Below, in pieces: positions 26,640 to 35,520 of a stretch of DNA of 64,000 bases. How positions within the stretch are numbered: position 1 is the first letter of the stretch; every line of letters starts with the position of its first letter. The notes under the pieces are model-generated. The model was given only the letters and a program-made list of their open reading frames with translations. It had not been told where the DNA came from and searched no databases. A program made the position numbers and the translations under genes. Source of the DNA: Phocaeicola salanitronis DSM 18170 (GTDB taxonomy: Bacteria; Bacteroidota; Bacteroidia; Bacteroidales; Bacteroidaceae); assembly GCF_000190575.1 (NCBI RefSeq), contig NC_015164.1, positions 3,116,001 to 3,180,000 on the forward strand, read 5' to 3'.

Positions 26640-28724
26640 ATGAAAGTATATAGATATTTAGCTGTTTTGCTTGCAGGATGTTTGATGTTGGGGTCTTGCA
26701 GCGATTTTTTAGATACGGAGTCCCCGTCCGAGCAGACATCACAAGTCATTTATGAGAATGAGGGATTGGCGCGTTCCGCCCTTATGGGAGTTTATTCTAT
26801 TATGACCGGTACCTACGTTTATGGACAGAAGATGTCGGTCAATTGGCAGGGGGTGTCGGATATTGAGTTGGCAAGCGGTTATCAGGATGATCCGTCTACT
26901 TCCGGTGCGGATAATGGCATCGCCAATTATTTTTGTAATTGGTACTTGGAGAATACGAAATGGGAAGATATTTTTAAAATGGCGGAACTGGCGAGTACGG
27001 CGGTGGAAGGCATTCGGAATTCTTCTATGCTGGAAGGTTCTTCTACCTTGCGAGGTTATTTAGGCGAAGCGTTGGTGTTGCGTTCGTTGGCCTACTTCGA
27101 ATTAGTTCGCCGTTACGGTGACATTCCTTATAAGGAAGGTACTTCAAATTCAGACCTTTCTAATGTATATATGGGCAAGATAGACCGCGACAGTATCTAT
27201 AGCGGTATCATTCGTGATATGGAGGAAGCGATTGATTATTTGCCTTGGATGGGAGCTTCCGATTATAATGCGGAACGTGTGACGAAAGGTTTTGCTAAAG
27301 GGCTCTTGGCACGTATCGCTTTGTTTGCCGGAGGATGGTCGGTGCGCGACGGCAATCAGTTCCCTGATAATGGGAAGGTAGAACACTATCCTAATACGGA
27401 AGGAAATCCGGGAATGGCGGAAGTGAATGGCTATTATATCGGCCGTCCGCTCAATTGGCGTGATTATTATAAAATTGCGGCGCAACAATGTGCCGAGTTG
27501 ATTGGTGATCCGGAGAATCCCCATCAGTTAGATCCTGACTATGGCGATATTTGGAAGACTGTTTGTGCAGACCAATATAATAAGTATAACGAAAATATGT
27601 TTGAAGTGGCTAATGGCGTTGGGTATAGTGGTGATATCGGTACATTGATGGGGCGCCAGATGGATGGAAATTTAGGGTACGGGCAGCGTGGCTTCGGCGG
27701 TACATACGTCAGCACGAACGCTTACTACTTCTATTCGTTCACTCCTACGGACCAACGCCGTGACTATGCTTGCTATTGGCCTACTTATAAAGCCGATTCC
27801 GACTGGGGAGACAAAGCCAACCGCGAAGTGATGAATAATGATATTATGAATGTACGTCTGGGCAAATGGAGTTTTTGGTGGACATCGGATACATACCGAT
27901 CGATTGCGGCTACGGCTACAGCCCGTACTCCGACCGGCATCAACTGGATTCTGATGCGTTATCCGGATGTCTTGCTGATGTTTGCCGAGGCGCGGTATGC
28001 GCTCGACGGCAATGCCAATCAGATTGATCCGGTGGCGGGCATCAGCCCTCGCCAGGCTTTGGAGCAAGTGCGCGAACGTGCTTTCGGGGCAGGATCTCCG
28101 GAAATCGCCAACTATGACTCCGATTTCTTTGAAGCTATCGTAAACGAACGTGCTTGGGAGTTCGGTGGGGAAAGTATCCGTAAGCTTGACTTGGTGCGTT
28201 GGGGATTGTTGGATAGCAAAATCGAAGAGATGAAGCAAGCGATGCTGTACATGATGGACGGGACGAAGGAAGTGAGGATTTTCGATAAGGTTTACCAGCC
28301 GAGCAGTTTCCCGACCAAGTTGTATTATGCATACGATGGCAATAAGGAATTTATCGATTGGTCTACGGTGAACTTTTATTCGCAACGTAATGCGAATCCC
28401 GACCCTAATGTGTATCGTGAAATCAATTGGTTCCCCAATAATTATTGGGATAATGATCCGGAGAATCCGCAGACAGCCGATGACGCTGAAACGCTGATTA
28501 AGAATTCGGGAAAGGTTTTGGCCTGTGCTTCCGGCTTGCGCGCTTCGTATGATTATAGCAATCTGATCAGCGCTTTGCGATGGGGAAATGAGATTCAAAC
28601 TTGGATAAACCAGAATATCCATCAGTTAGGTAATAATGAGTGTAATTATCGGCATCTTTACCCGATTTATTACGAAGATGTCTATAAGTCTGATGGTTAC
28701 TTGTCTAATTCTTATGGGTATTGA
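26640..28724 (+). CDS. SusD/RagB-family glycan-binding lipoprotein
   Basis: 694 residues from the ATG at 26640, with the lipobox LLAGCLMLGSC (Cys20) and SDFLDTESPSE. SusD helical repeats follow (ENEGLARSALMGVYSIMTGT, EALVLRSLAYFELVRRYGDI), and the C-terminal region carries NERAWEFGGESIRKLDLVRW and MRYPDVLLMFAEARYAL. It forms the lid of the SusC transporter and binds the glycan at the surface. It is longer than SusD itself (about 550 residues), like many members for complex pectins. Confidence 0.95.
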   Translation: MKVYRYLAVLLAGCLMLGSCSDFLDTESPSEQTSQVIYENEGLARSALMGVYSIMTGTYVYGQKMSVNWQGVSDIELASGYQDDPSTSGADNGIANYFCNWYLENTKWEDIFKMAELASTAVEGIRNSSMLEGSSTLRGYLGEALVLRSLAYFELVRRYGDIPYKEGTSNSDLSNVYMGKIDRDSIYSGIIRDMEEAIDYLPWMGASDYNAERVTKGFAKGLLARIALFAGGWSVRDGNQFPDNGKVEHYPNTEGNPGMAEVNGYYIGRPLNWRDYYKIAAQQCAELIGDPENPHQLDPDYGDIWKTVCADQYNKYNENMFEVANGVGYSGDIGTLMGRQMDGNLGYGQRGFGGTYVSTNAYYFYSFTPTDQRRDYACYWPTYKADSDWGDKANREVMNNDIMNVRLGKWSFWWTSDTYRSIAATATARTPTGINWILMRYPDVLLMFAEARYALDGNANQIDPVAGISPRQALEQVRERAFGAGSPEIANYDSDFFEAIVNERAWEFGGESIRKLDLVRWGLLDSKIEEMKQAMLYMMDGTKEVRIFDKVYQPSSFPTKLYYAYDGNKEFIDWSTVNFYSQRNANPDPNVYREINWFPNNYWDNDPENPQTADDAETLIKNSGKVLACASGLRASYDYSNLISALRWGNEIQTWINQNIHQLGNNECNYRHLYPIYYEDVYKSDGYLSNSYGY

Positions 28725-28744
28725 TAATCGAAAAAACGAGTTGT

Positions 28745-30376
28745 ATGAAAAAAACTGGATTATATTTATTGGCAGGGCTATTCATTGGGGGAATGGCCGC
28801 TTGTGAAGATGCCAACGACTGGGGATACGATGCGGCCCACGACCGCCCGTTCCGTCCTACGCAGTTCGAAACGGTAGAAGAGCTTCCTACTTCGGTGCAA
28901 GTCAGTTTCAAAGGCGTGCAAGACGCGACGAAGTATGTGTTCGAGTTTAGCAAGGGCGATAGCCTGTTGTTCAATAACATTGTGCGCACAGATGAAGTGC
29001 TGGCGGATACGTTGACTCCTTTTAGCGAATCGCCGTTGGTGGTTTCTACAGAATACCGTGTTTGGTTTCAGGATTTGGACGGGACGTCCCGCTACTCGAT
29101 TCGGATGAAAGGAGTTGATGAAAGGACAGGCCGTGAATCGGGCTACATCGCCCTTTGTTTTGATACGCCGAACGAGCAAATCTTTACCAATGTGATTCCG
29201 GGCACTAATTCTGCGGTACTGAATTGGGATGCCACAAAAGAAGCTACTACCATTAAGTACGGCGAAGAAGTGGAAACGCAGCCTGAAACGGAAACCACTC
29301 CGGCGGTTCTGGATACCATTTGGGCGGAGCCGGTTGCATTGACATCCGATATGCAAGGGCAGCTTACATTGGAAGGGCTGAAGAGCGGAACGAATTATAT
29401 TGCCCAGATTTGGAACAATGCGGCAGATGAGGTGCTGCGGGGTACATACGATTTCCGTACGTTAGGTTCGGCTACGGCGGCGCCGATTGAAGTAAAGGCC
29501 GGGGATGACATCAATGCCTTGCTGGCCGGGCAGACGGGTGATGTGACGCTATCGTTCAGTGGCGATGCGGCCTATACAGCCGGAGAACTGATTGTGCCGG
29601 AAGGCATTGCCAACCTATATATTGCCGGCAATATGGTGAACGGGCAGATGCCGAAACTGACGATGGGTAAGTTTACGTTCCAAGCTCCGTTGAATAATGT
29701 CTATGTGCAATACGTGGATATTGTCAGCGATGGAAGTGCGCAGTTCTTGGTCGAAATCGGTGATGCGAACTTCTTCAAGAACATTACGTTCGAAGGATGC
29801 AACATCAGTGATGTGCCTCGCAGCATTGTCCGCCTGAATTCCGGCGATGCAGAAGTGGAAGGCATTACCATCAGCGGTTGCTTGATTCATAATGTGGCAT
29901 TGAGCGGTTACGGATTATTGAATATCGGTAAGGCTAAATCGCTCCAGTCGGTTGTCATCCGTAATAATACCCTTTGGAATATAACGGACCAAATTATCGA
30001 CTTGCGTGTGGAAGTAGAAGAATTCGAATACACCCAGAACACGTTCTATAACGATGCGAATACGGGAATTCCTAAGTTTTTCCGTCTTGACAAGCAGCCG
30101 AAGTCAATTACGGTAACCAGCTCCATTTTCTCGGGCCCGAATGGCGGAAGCAAGACGAACGCAGGAAATAGCGATTACAATTGGCTGAGTTATGCCGGTT
30201 GTTACCGCACCTCCGATTTGCAGATTGATAGTCGTGAATTTACCGATGCGCGCGTGTTGAGCTATACGGCAGCCGAATTGTTTGCAGATCCGGACAACGG
30301 TGATTTCCATTTCAATCCGGATTTGCATTTTGAGGGAGACGGCGAGGCCGGTGATTCGCGCTGGTGGACAAAATAA
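28745..30376 (+). CDS. DUF5123-like surface lipoprotein of the pectin locus
   Basis: 543 residues from the ATG at 28745; the first Cys after the hydrophobic segment is GGMAACED. Two fibronectin-III-like modules (VQVSFKGVQDATKYVFEFSK; ATTIKYGEEVET, LEGLKSGTNYIAQIWN) are followed by a parallel beta-helix of the DUF4957/DUF5123 type (VYVQYVDIVSDGSAQFLVEI, ITFEGCNISDVPRSIV, VVIRNNTLWNI). Such proteins follow susCD in pectin loci and are thought to bind glycan at the surface. The C-terminus FHFNPDLHFEGDG..GDSRWW is typical. Last gene of the operon, followed by a strong terminator. Confidence 0.85.
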   Translation: MKKTGLYLLAGLFIGGMAACEDANDWGYDAAHDRPFRPTQFETVEELPTSVQVSFKGVQDATKYVFEFSKGDSLLFNNIVRTDEVLADTLTPFSESPLVVSTEYRVWFQDLDGTSRYSIRMKGVDERTGRESGYIALCFDTPNEQIFTNVIPGTNSAVLNWDATKEATTIKYGEEVETQPETETTPAVLDTIWAEPVALTSDMQGQLTLEGLKSGTNYIAQIWNNAADEVLRGTYDFRTLGSATAAPIEVKAGDDINALLAGQTGDVTLSFSGDAAYTAGELIVPEGIANLYIAGNMVNGQMPKLTMGKFTFQAPLNNVYVQYVDIVSDGSAQFLVEIGDANFFKNITFEGCNISDVPRSIVRLNSGDAEVEGITISGCLIHNVALSGYGLLNIGKAKSLQSVVIRNNTLWNITDQIIDLRVEVEEFEYTQNTFYNDANTGIPKFFRLDKQPKSITVTSSIFSGPNGGSKTNAGNSDYNWLSYAGCYRTSDLQIDSREFTDARVLSYTAAELFADPDNGDFHFNPDLHFEGDGEAGDSRWWTK

Positions 30377-30412
30377 GATGCTAAATTGTTAAGTTAAATT
30401 AAGAGAGTCTTT

Positions 30413-30456
30413 CAAGCCCCCTCAGCTCCCCCTTGGGGGAAGTTGAGGGGGCTTTC
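30413..30456. terminator. Bidirectional terminator after the pectin locus
   Basis: AAGCCCCCTCAGCT and AGTTGAGGGGGCTT pair, with a nested CCCCCTTGGGGG at the tip and a T tract on the plus side (TTTCTT). It separates convergent genes. Confidence 0.88.
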
Positions 30457-31017
30457 TTAAAACCTCATCGAAGTATAAATCCCGACACATCCGTCGCCTG
30501 CTACGGGATTGATTGTCAGCTGATGCTTTTGGGCAAACGGGCGGGTGAAGATGTACGAGCATCCGGCGCCGATGGCTGCTCCGGCAAGTACGTCCCATCC
30601 GTCATGCTTTTTGCCGTATATCCGGCTCCAGCCCACGTAGGTGGACAGCACGTATGCCGGAAGCCCCCATTTCCAGCCGTACCGCCTTTGGATGAATGCC
30701 GCCGCGGCAAACGATGTGGCGGTATGCATCGAGGGGAACGAATGGCGGTCGCTGTGGTCGGGGCGGTCTTTCCTGATGCTGTACTTCAGGGCATACGTGA
30801 CGCCTGCCGTGGCAAGGGCGGAGAATGCCCCTTGTTTCAACCCTTCCCAGTCTTTTTGAATCAATACGGCGGTCAGTCCTGCCACGGGAAGCAATACCGC
30901 TCCCACATCGCCCGACGTGCGCACCGCCTTGCGCGAACCGCTGACCTCGATTTGCTGGGCGGAAAGCGGAAGCGTAAGGAGGAGCAGGATGTACAGTGTA
31001 AATGCTTTCAGCTTCAT
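30457..31017 (-). CDS. PAP2-superfamily membrane-associated phosphatase
   Basis: 186 residues with a signal peptide (LYILLLLTLPLSAQQ). The three phosphatase motifs are present: KYSIRKDRPD, FPSMHTATSFAAA and WSRIYGKKHDGWDVLAGA. It probably removes phosphate from a lipid phosphate such as undecaprenyl pyrophosphate or phosphatidic acid on the periplasmic side. The gene lies 4 bases downstream of dgkA, so a joint role in lipid-phosphate recycling is plausible. The frame ends at the pectin-locus terminator. Confidence 0.88.
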   Translation of the reverse strand: MKLKAFTLYILLLLTLPLSAQQIEVSGSRKAVRTSGDVGAVLLPVAGLTAVLIQKDWEGLKQGAFSALATAGVTYALKYSIRKDRPDHSDRHSFPSMHTATSFAAAAFIQRRYGWKWGLPAYVLSTYVGWSRIYGKKHDGWDVLAGAAIGAGCSYIFTRPFAQKHQLTINPVAGDGCVGIYTSMRF

Positions 31018-31021
31018 CTGT

Positions 31022-31390
31022 TCAGTATAGTTTGGGGATAAATATCAAAAGCCCGATTGCCGCGGAAGCGATGGCGAGAATCAATACGGCTCCGGCGGCT
31101 AAGTCTTTGGTCCGCCTGATGGCTTCATCGTATGCTGGAGATACCCTGTCGGCAAGCGCCTCGATGGAGGAATTGAGGGCTTCGGCGGCAAATACCATGC
31201 CGATGCACAGGACGATGGCGACCCATTCGATGCGCGATAATCCGGCAAGAAAGCCTGCCGCCAGCACGCATGCGGTGATGGCGCAATGTATCCACGCATT
31301 ATGTTCGTAGCGGACGAGCAGGTATATCCCGCGGAATGCATAGCGGAAACTCTTCATCCGCTTGCGGAAGGTAAAGCCGTCGTTTTTCAT
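31022..31390 (-). CDS. dgkA: Diacylglycerol kinase family protein (DgkA)
   Basis: 122 residues from the ATG at 31390 (MKNDGFTFRKRMKSFRYAFR). The frame upstream is open but overlaps the exonuclease gene in another frame. Three membrane helices, with the conserved EHNAWIHC..., FAAEALNSSIEALADRV and KDLAAGAVLI regions. It phosphorylates diacylglycerol or undecaprenol at the inner membrane. The start overlaps the stop of the exonuclease III gene by 4 bases (ATGA), so translation is coupled. Confidence 0.92.
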   Translation of the reverse strand: MKNDGFTFRKRMKSFRYAFRGIYLLVRYEHNAWIHCAITACVLAAGFLAGLSRIEWVAIVLCIGMVFAAEALNSSIEALADRVSPAYDEAIRRTKDLAAGAVLILAIASAAIGLLIFIPKLY

Positions 31391-32142
31391 ATCCTTACGC
31401 ACACCTCTACCGGGCAATGGTCGGAACCGAATATTTCGGTATGGATGGCTGCGCTCTCCAGCTTGCCGGCGAGCCGTGCCGAGGCGAGGAAGTAATCGAT
31501 GCGCCACCCCGCGTTCTTCTCGCGTGCCCGGAAGCGGTACGACCACCACGAGTAAATGCCTTCCTGTTCGGGATAGAAATAGCGGAACGTATCGATGAAT
31601 CCCGCGTCCAGCAGGGTCTGGAACTTCTCGCGTTCCTGGTCGGTGAAGCCTGCGTTCATGCGGTTGGTCTTCGGATTCTTCAGGTCTATCTCCTTGTGCG
31701 CCACGTTCAGGTCGCCGCATACCAGCACGGGCTTCTTTGCGTCAAGTTCCAAGAGGTACCGGCGGAAGGCATCCTCCCACGTCATCCGGTAGTCCAGGCG
31801 CTTCAGTCCGTCCTGCGAGTTGGGGGTATAGACCGTTACTAAATAGAAGTTCTCCATTTCCAAGGTGATGACACGTCCTTCACGGTCGTGCTCGTCGATG
31901 CCCATGCCGTAGCTTACGTTCAGGGGCTGGTGGCGGGTAAAGATGGCGGTGCCCGAATAGCCTTTCTTCTCGGCATAGTTCCAATACGAGGTATAGCCGT
32001 CGAAAGCCAGGTCGAGCTGCCCTGCCTGCATTTTGGTCTCCTGCAGGCAGAAGAAATCGGCATTTAGCCGGGTGAATGCGTCGCGGAAGCCTTTGTCGCA
32101 GCACGCCCGCAGTCCGTTTACGTTCCAAGAGATGAGTTTCAT
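31387..32142 (-). CDS. xth: Exodeoxyribonuclease III
   Basis: 251 residues of the ExoIII/AP-endonuclease family: MKLISWNVNGLRACC (metal-binding Asn), FCLQETKMQ (Glu), VTVYTPNSQ, CGDLNVAHKEIDLKNPKTNR (catalytic Asp/Asn) and the C-terminal GSDHCPVEV (Asp-His pair). It cuts at abasic sites and removes blocked 3' ends in DNA repair. It lies 7 bases after the porin-like gene and overlaps dgkA. Confidence 0.96.
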   Translation of the reverse strand: MKLISWNVNGLRACCDKGFRDAFTRLNADFFCLQETKMQAGQLDLAFDGYTSYWNYAEKKGYSGTAIFTRHQPLNVSYGMGIDEHDREGRVITLEMENFYLVTVYTPNSQDGLKRLDYRMTWEDAFRRYLLELDAKKPVLVCGDLNVAHKEIDLKNPKTNRMNAGFTDQEREKFQTLLDAGFIDTFRYFYPEQEGIYSWWSYRFRAREKNAGWRIDYFLASARLAGKLESAAIHTEIFGSDHCPVEVCVRI

Positions 32143-32149
32143 ACGCTTT

Positions 32150-32845
32150 TTATTTCTTTAAGTCAAACAGATAAGTCAGCCGGGCACCGATGTACGAATG
32201 TCCCGAACGCCCGAACGGGTCTTTCTTCGAATTGTTGTAGAAGTCGCTCAAGCCGTAATAATACCGGGCTTCGAGTATGAAGTTTCCGATGCCGGTACGC
32301 ACTTCCATGCCTCCGCCTCCTATGATGCCGTAATCGAATTTCCGGTCTGCCATTTTGCCGTACTGTTCGTTGGGAGTGCGTCCCGAGGGGTCCCACGAGG
32401 CGCTCATCGTTTCTTTTTCCGATATCAGGTATCCGATTTGCGGGCCCAGGTTGAGCACGAAACGCACGCCGTTCCCCTTGTCTTTCCCGAAAGCCAGGTG
32501 GGCAAGCAGGGGGATTTCGATGTAGCTCATCGTGCGGTGGTAGGTGTCTCCCGTCCCGTCGTCGATGTTTTCTTTCCAGCCTCTTTGCGAGAAGTTTATC
32601 TCGCCTTGGATGCCGCATAGCATTTTGAAATATTTTTCGCCGATGTAGCGTATCGTGACACCGAATTCCGGACCGATGAGCTTGCTTTCCTTGATGCTCG
32701 GGCTAAAGCTGACCGAGCTGATGTTGACGCCGCCGTTTACGCCTATGGAGAGGTTGCTCCGCTGGTCTTGCAGTTGCGCCTGGGCGGGAGATGCCCCCAG
32801 CAGGCATAGTCCGGTAATGATAAGTATGTAAAGTCTTTTCATCAT
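32150..32845 (-). CDS. PorT/OmpA-barrel-like outer membrane protein
   Basis: 231 residues (an ATG one codon later is equally possible). The signal peptide ends GASPAQAQ. Beta-barrel pattern: alternating strands LSIGVNGGVNISSVSF, GPEFGVTIRYIGEKYF, MSYIEIPLLAHLAFG, RFVLNLGPQIGYLI, FILEARYYYGLSDFYNN and a final strand YIGARLTYLFDLKK. The family is outer membrane beta-barrel/porin-like (PorT type); the function is unknown. First gene of the operon with xth, dgkA and the PAP2 phosphatase. Confidence 0.85.
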   Translation of the reverse strand: MMKRLYILIITGLCLLGASPAQAQLQDQRSNLSIGVNGGVNISSVSFSPSIKESKLIGPEFGVTIRYIGEKYFKMLCGIQGEINFSQRGWKENIDDGTGDTYHRTMSYIEIPLLAHLAFGKDKGNGVRFVLNLGPQIGYLISEKETMSASWDPSGRTPNEQYGKMADRKFDYGIIGGGGMEVRTGIGNFILEARYYYGLSDFYNNSKKDPFGRSGHSYIGARLTYLFDLKK

Positions 32846-32886
32846 AAGTAGATGTTGAGAATTAGTTTATATAATGTGTCAGCTCA

Positions 32887-33109
32887 GAAACGCAGATTAA
32901 CGCAGATTTTCGCGAATTATTATTCTATAGTAAAACAAAATTGGTTTGCGAAAAATTCTTGATGCATTGTCATCCTGAACGGACGTGAAGGATCTCGTGT
33001 ACATCCACGTGGGTGCATCCGAGATGCTTCACTTCGTTCAGCATGACAAATGATTTTTCGCAATTCATTTCTGATTGACTATAATTATCTTGTTCTTAAT
33101 CTGTGTTTC
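32887..33109. repeat. Three-layer nested palindrome R4
   Basis: Outer arms GAAACGCAGATTAACGCAG and TTAATCTGTGTTTC; middle arms TATAGTAAAACAAAATTGGT...GCGAAAAAT and ATTTTTCGCAATTCATTTCT...GACTATA; inner GTCATCCTGAACGGACGTGA...GCATGAC (32969-33047). It fills the gap between two divergently spaced minus-strand genes. Confidence 0.9.
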
Positions 33110-33139
33110 TGATAATATCATTTCATTTTGCATACTTAC

Positions 33140-34936
33140 TTATTCGAAATCAAGTTTAATCAGTTCATAGTCTTGCGAGAAATGGACGAAGAATATCTTG
33201 CGGTTGATGAAGCCGCCCCAGTTGTTCACCCGCTCAAACTTGAATCCGGTCTGTATCGGCACCACCTTCACACGGCCGAGGTTTTCTTCCAGCTTGTTGC
33301 CTTGTTGCGAAAGCCCTTTCAGGAAGAAATATCCGATGTCGAAGCCCAGCATGCCGTATTTGGGGTAGATGTTTGCCATGTCCTTGCTGTACCAGTGGCG
33401 GTAGGTGTGGGTGAAATTGACCGCAGCCGGAAACAGGTTGTTGGTGTAGAACGACGAGTAGAAATACGTGTCCAGCTCGTAGAAGTTGGCAAGGAAATCC
33501 TGCGTGTAGGTCTGCCATTCGGGATAGCCGAAGAGGTGCATGTCGAAATGCGGGTGTTCCTTGCGTACCAGCGTGAGGTGGGGCACCAGCTTGGTCAGTG
33601 CCGTGCTGCGTGCCGATATGGGGATGAATACGTTTTGCCGGAGCGTGTCCATGGCGCCGATGACCTTGGTGCCGTCTACCTCGCCTTCCAGCCGGATTTG
33701 GCTGAACCGGATGCCGTTGTCTTTCAGCTCGCTTTTCATGCCTTTGATGAAGTCGGCTTTATCGGGGTCGGGAGTCCCGTCGTCGAGGAAGACCACGTTG
33801 CTTTTCCCGAACTTGCGGATGAAGTGCTCGTACACTTCCGAGTAGAGGTACGACTGGGGTGTATTGACCTGATAGAGCAGGGGGCTGTTGAACACCTCGT
33901 CCACTTTCGGCGCGAACGGCACCACCAGGCGGATGTTGTGCTTTTGCGCGAACTGGGCGGCGGGGGCGATGGAGCTTTGGTTCACGGGACCGATAATCAG
34001 GTCCATATTCTTCAGATTGCCGTTCGACAGGAGGGATTCCGTGCCCGCTTTCGTGCCTTTGGTGTCATACGCGTAAATGTCCATCGACACGCCTTGGCGT
34101 TTCAGGCTGTCGGCGGCTATCAGGAAGCCTTCGTAAAACTCTACGATGCGCGTCTGCGGCTCGCGCTGCGTGCCGTTCATGCGCGAGAAGGGGAGCATGA
34201 GGGCGACCTTTATCGTGCGGATGGATTTCTTCTCTACGGTGTTCTGGCTGAACAGTTCTTCGTTGGTCGGTTCGCTTGCGGGGCGTTCGGGCTGTGTCTG
34301 GGCTTGTTCCTGTTTCGGATAAGGGATAAAGAGGAATGTCCCCCGCTTCAGTTTTCCTTTTTTCAGTTCCGGATTGGCGGCAATCAGTTCTTCTTCCGTG
34401 ATGCCATATTCCCGGCTGATGCTGTAAATGGTTTCCCTGCGCTGCACCTTGTGCATGGTCTGCCATTCGTCTTCTTTTTTCTCCGTTTCGGGAGAAGTTG
34501 TTGCTGCGGTTTTTGTTTCCTTGGCGGGAGCGGCGGTCTGTGCCGGAATTACAATCACCTGCCCGATGCGGAAATTGCCGGCGCTCAGTCCCGGATTGGC
34601 GGCGCAGATGGCTTGCGCCGTAATCCCGTATTTCACGGTGAGCTGGTAAAGCGTTTCTCCTGCCTGAATGGTATGGTATTGCGGAGCGTGCTTGTCCGTA
34701 TCCGTTGCTTGTGGAATCTTCAGTGTTTCTCCGGCACGTATTTTCTCGTTGCTTCCGGGGTTAAGGCGTACGATATCATCCACCGACACATGATACATGC
34801 GCGATATCGAGTACAGGCTCTGACCTTTGGCGACGGTATGCAGGAAGAATCCCGCATCGCCCGCGGTCTGTGCGTTCAGTACGGGATGCCCCATTGCGAG
34901 TGCAGCCGCTACGCAAAGAATATGAATGAATTTCAT
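33140..34936 (-). CDS. LysM-repeat protein with periplasmic-binding-protein domain
   Basis: 598 residues from the ATG at 34936 (MKFIHILCVAAALAMGHPVL, a signal peptide); the open frame further upstream reads through repeats. Three LysM domains: about 30-80 (FLHTVAKGQSLYSISRMYHV), 87-135 (YHTIQAGETLYQLTVKYGIT) and 165-215 (MHKVQRRETIYSISREYGIT). Residues 245-598 resemble type I periplasmic-binding proteins (IKVALMLPFSRMNG, NMDLIIGPVNQSSIAPAAQF, KSNVVFLDDG). It probably binds peptidoglycan in the periplasm and senses or handles a ligand. A -7-like box TACTTTTG lies at 34966-34973 on the minus strand. Confidence 0.88.
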   Translation of the reverse strand: MKFIHILCVAAALAMGHPVLNAQTAGDAGFFLHTVAKGQSLYSISRMYHVSVDDIVRLNPGSNEKIRAGETLKIPQATDTDKHAPQYHTIQAGETLYQLTVKYGITAQAICAANPGLSAGNFRIGQVIVIPAQTAAPAKETKTAATTSPETEKKEDEWQTMHKVQRRETIYSISREYGITEEELIAANPELKKGKLKRGTFLFIPYPKQEQAQTQPERPASEPTNEELFSQNTVEKKSIRTIKVALMLPFSRMNGTQREPQTRIVEFYEGFLIAADSLKRQGVSMDIYAYDTKGTKAGTESLLSNGNLKNMDLIIGPVNQSSIAPAAQFAQKHNIRLVVPFAPKVDEVFNSPLLYQVNTPQSYLYSEVYEHFIRKFGKSNVVFLDDGTPDPDKADFIKGMKSELKDNGIRFSQIRLEGEVDGTKVIGAMDTLRQNVFIPISARSTALTKLVPHLTLVRKEHPHFDMHLFGYPEWQTYTQDFLANFYELDTYFYSSFYTNNLFPAAVNFTHTYRHWYSKDMANIYPKYGMLGFDIGYFFLKGLSQQGNKLEENLGRVKVVPIQTGFKFERVNNWGGFINRKIFFVHFSQDYELIKLDFE

Positions 34937-35047
34937 CTTTTTGTCTCTTGAATTGTTTAAGCAGACAAAAGTACGCATTTTTATCGGGAGGCTAATGGAT
35001 ATTCCCAAGAATTTGCTCTCCGTGTAAGATTTTTTGGGAAATAAAAG

Positions 35048-35090
35048 TTCGCCACAGAGAAAAAAGTAAAACAAAATTGGTTTGCGAAAA
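35048..35090. repeat. Partial arm of the AAACAAAATTGGTTTGCGAAA family
   Basis: CGCCACAGAG followed by AGTAAAACAAAATTGGTTTG and CGAAAA, the left arm of the family seen in R4, without a right arm here. Confidence 0.65.
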
Positions 35091-35098
35091 ATGGAATG

Positions 35099-35433
35099 GA
35101 ACACAGAGACACGAAGGCACAGAGTTTTATTTACGATTTTACAATTTACGAAGTACAATTAGAAACTGTTTTGAATTTCTCCAAAAAGTTTTTCTTGGCT
35201 TGATGCATCCGTTTTCGTGTGTGCTTTGGGCGATTTTTTGGTCCTTTCCGCTTCTGTTCTTCGTCAGATAGCCCGCTATCTTCCTCATAGTAAAGACGCA
35301 AGATTTTGCGTCTCTACAAAAACTCATCCCAAATCATCGCACGATAAATTCAAAACAGTTTCTTAAATCCTTAAAATAGTAAATCGTACATAGAAAAATA
35401 AATTTTTCTCCGTGTCTCTGTGCCTCTGTGTTC
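35099..35433. repeat. Composite palindrome with a 203-bp element in its centre
   Basis: Outer arms GAACACAGAGACACGAAGGC and CTCTGTGCCTCTGTGTTC; second layer with ACGATTTTACAATTTACG...GTAC and AGTAAATCGTAC; element M1 (35161-35363) in the centre. No gene is visible in 34937-35520. Confidence 0.85.
35161..35363. mobile_element. MITE-like element M1
   Basis: Terminal inverted repeats AGAAACTGTTTTGAATTT and AAATTCAAAACAGTTTCT bound 203 bp with the core TCGTCAGATAGCCCGCTATC. A near-identical copy in the other orientation is M2 (54190-54383). An inner hairpin AGACGCAAGATTTTGCGTCT sits inside. No transposase gene. Confidence 0.8.
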
Positions 35434-35520
35434 AATCAAAGAAGCCCGTGTGAAGTTTTATCGCCTGCCATGTGAGCCGGTACGAGCGTCCGTATTGCCT
35501 CACACGGCAGGCGGTGTTTC

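Noticed and set aside
33128..34951. A 607-aa plus-strand open frame opposite the LysM gene
   Set aside because: Antisense shadow of a GC-rich gene. The minus strand has clear LysM motifs and a signal peptide; the plus frame has no recognisable domain.
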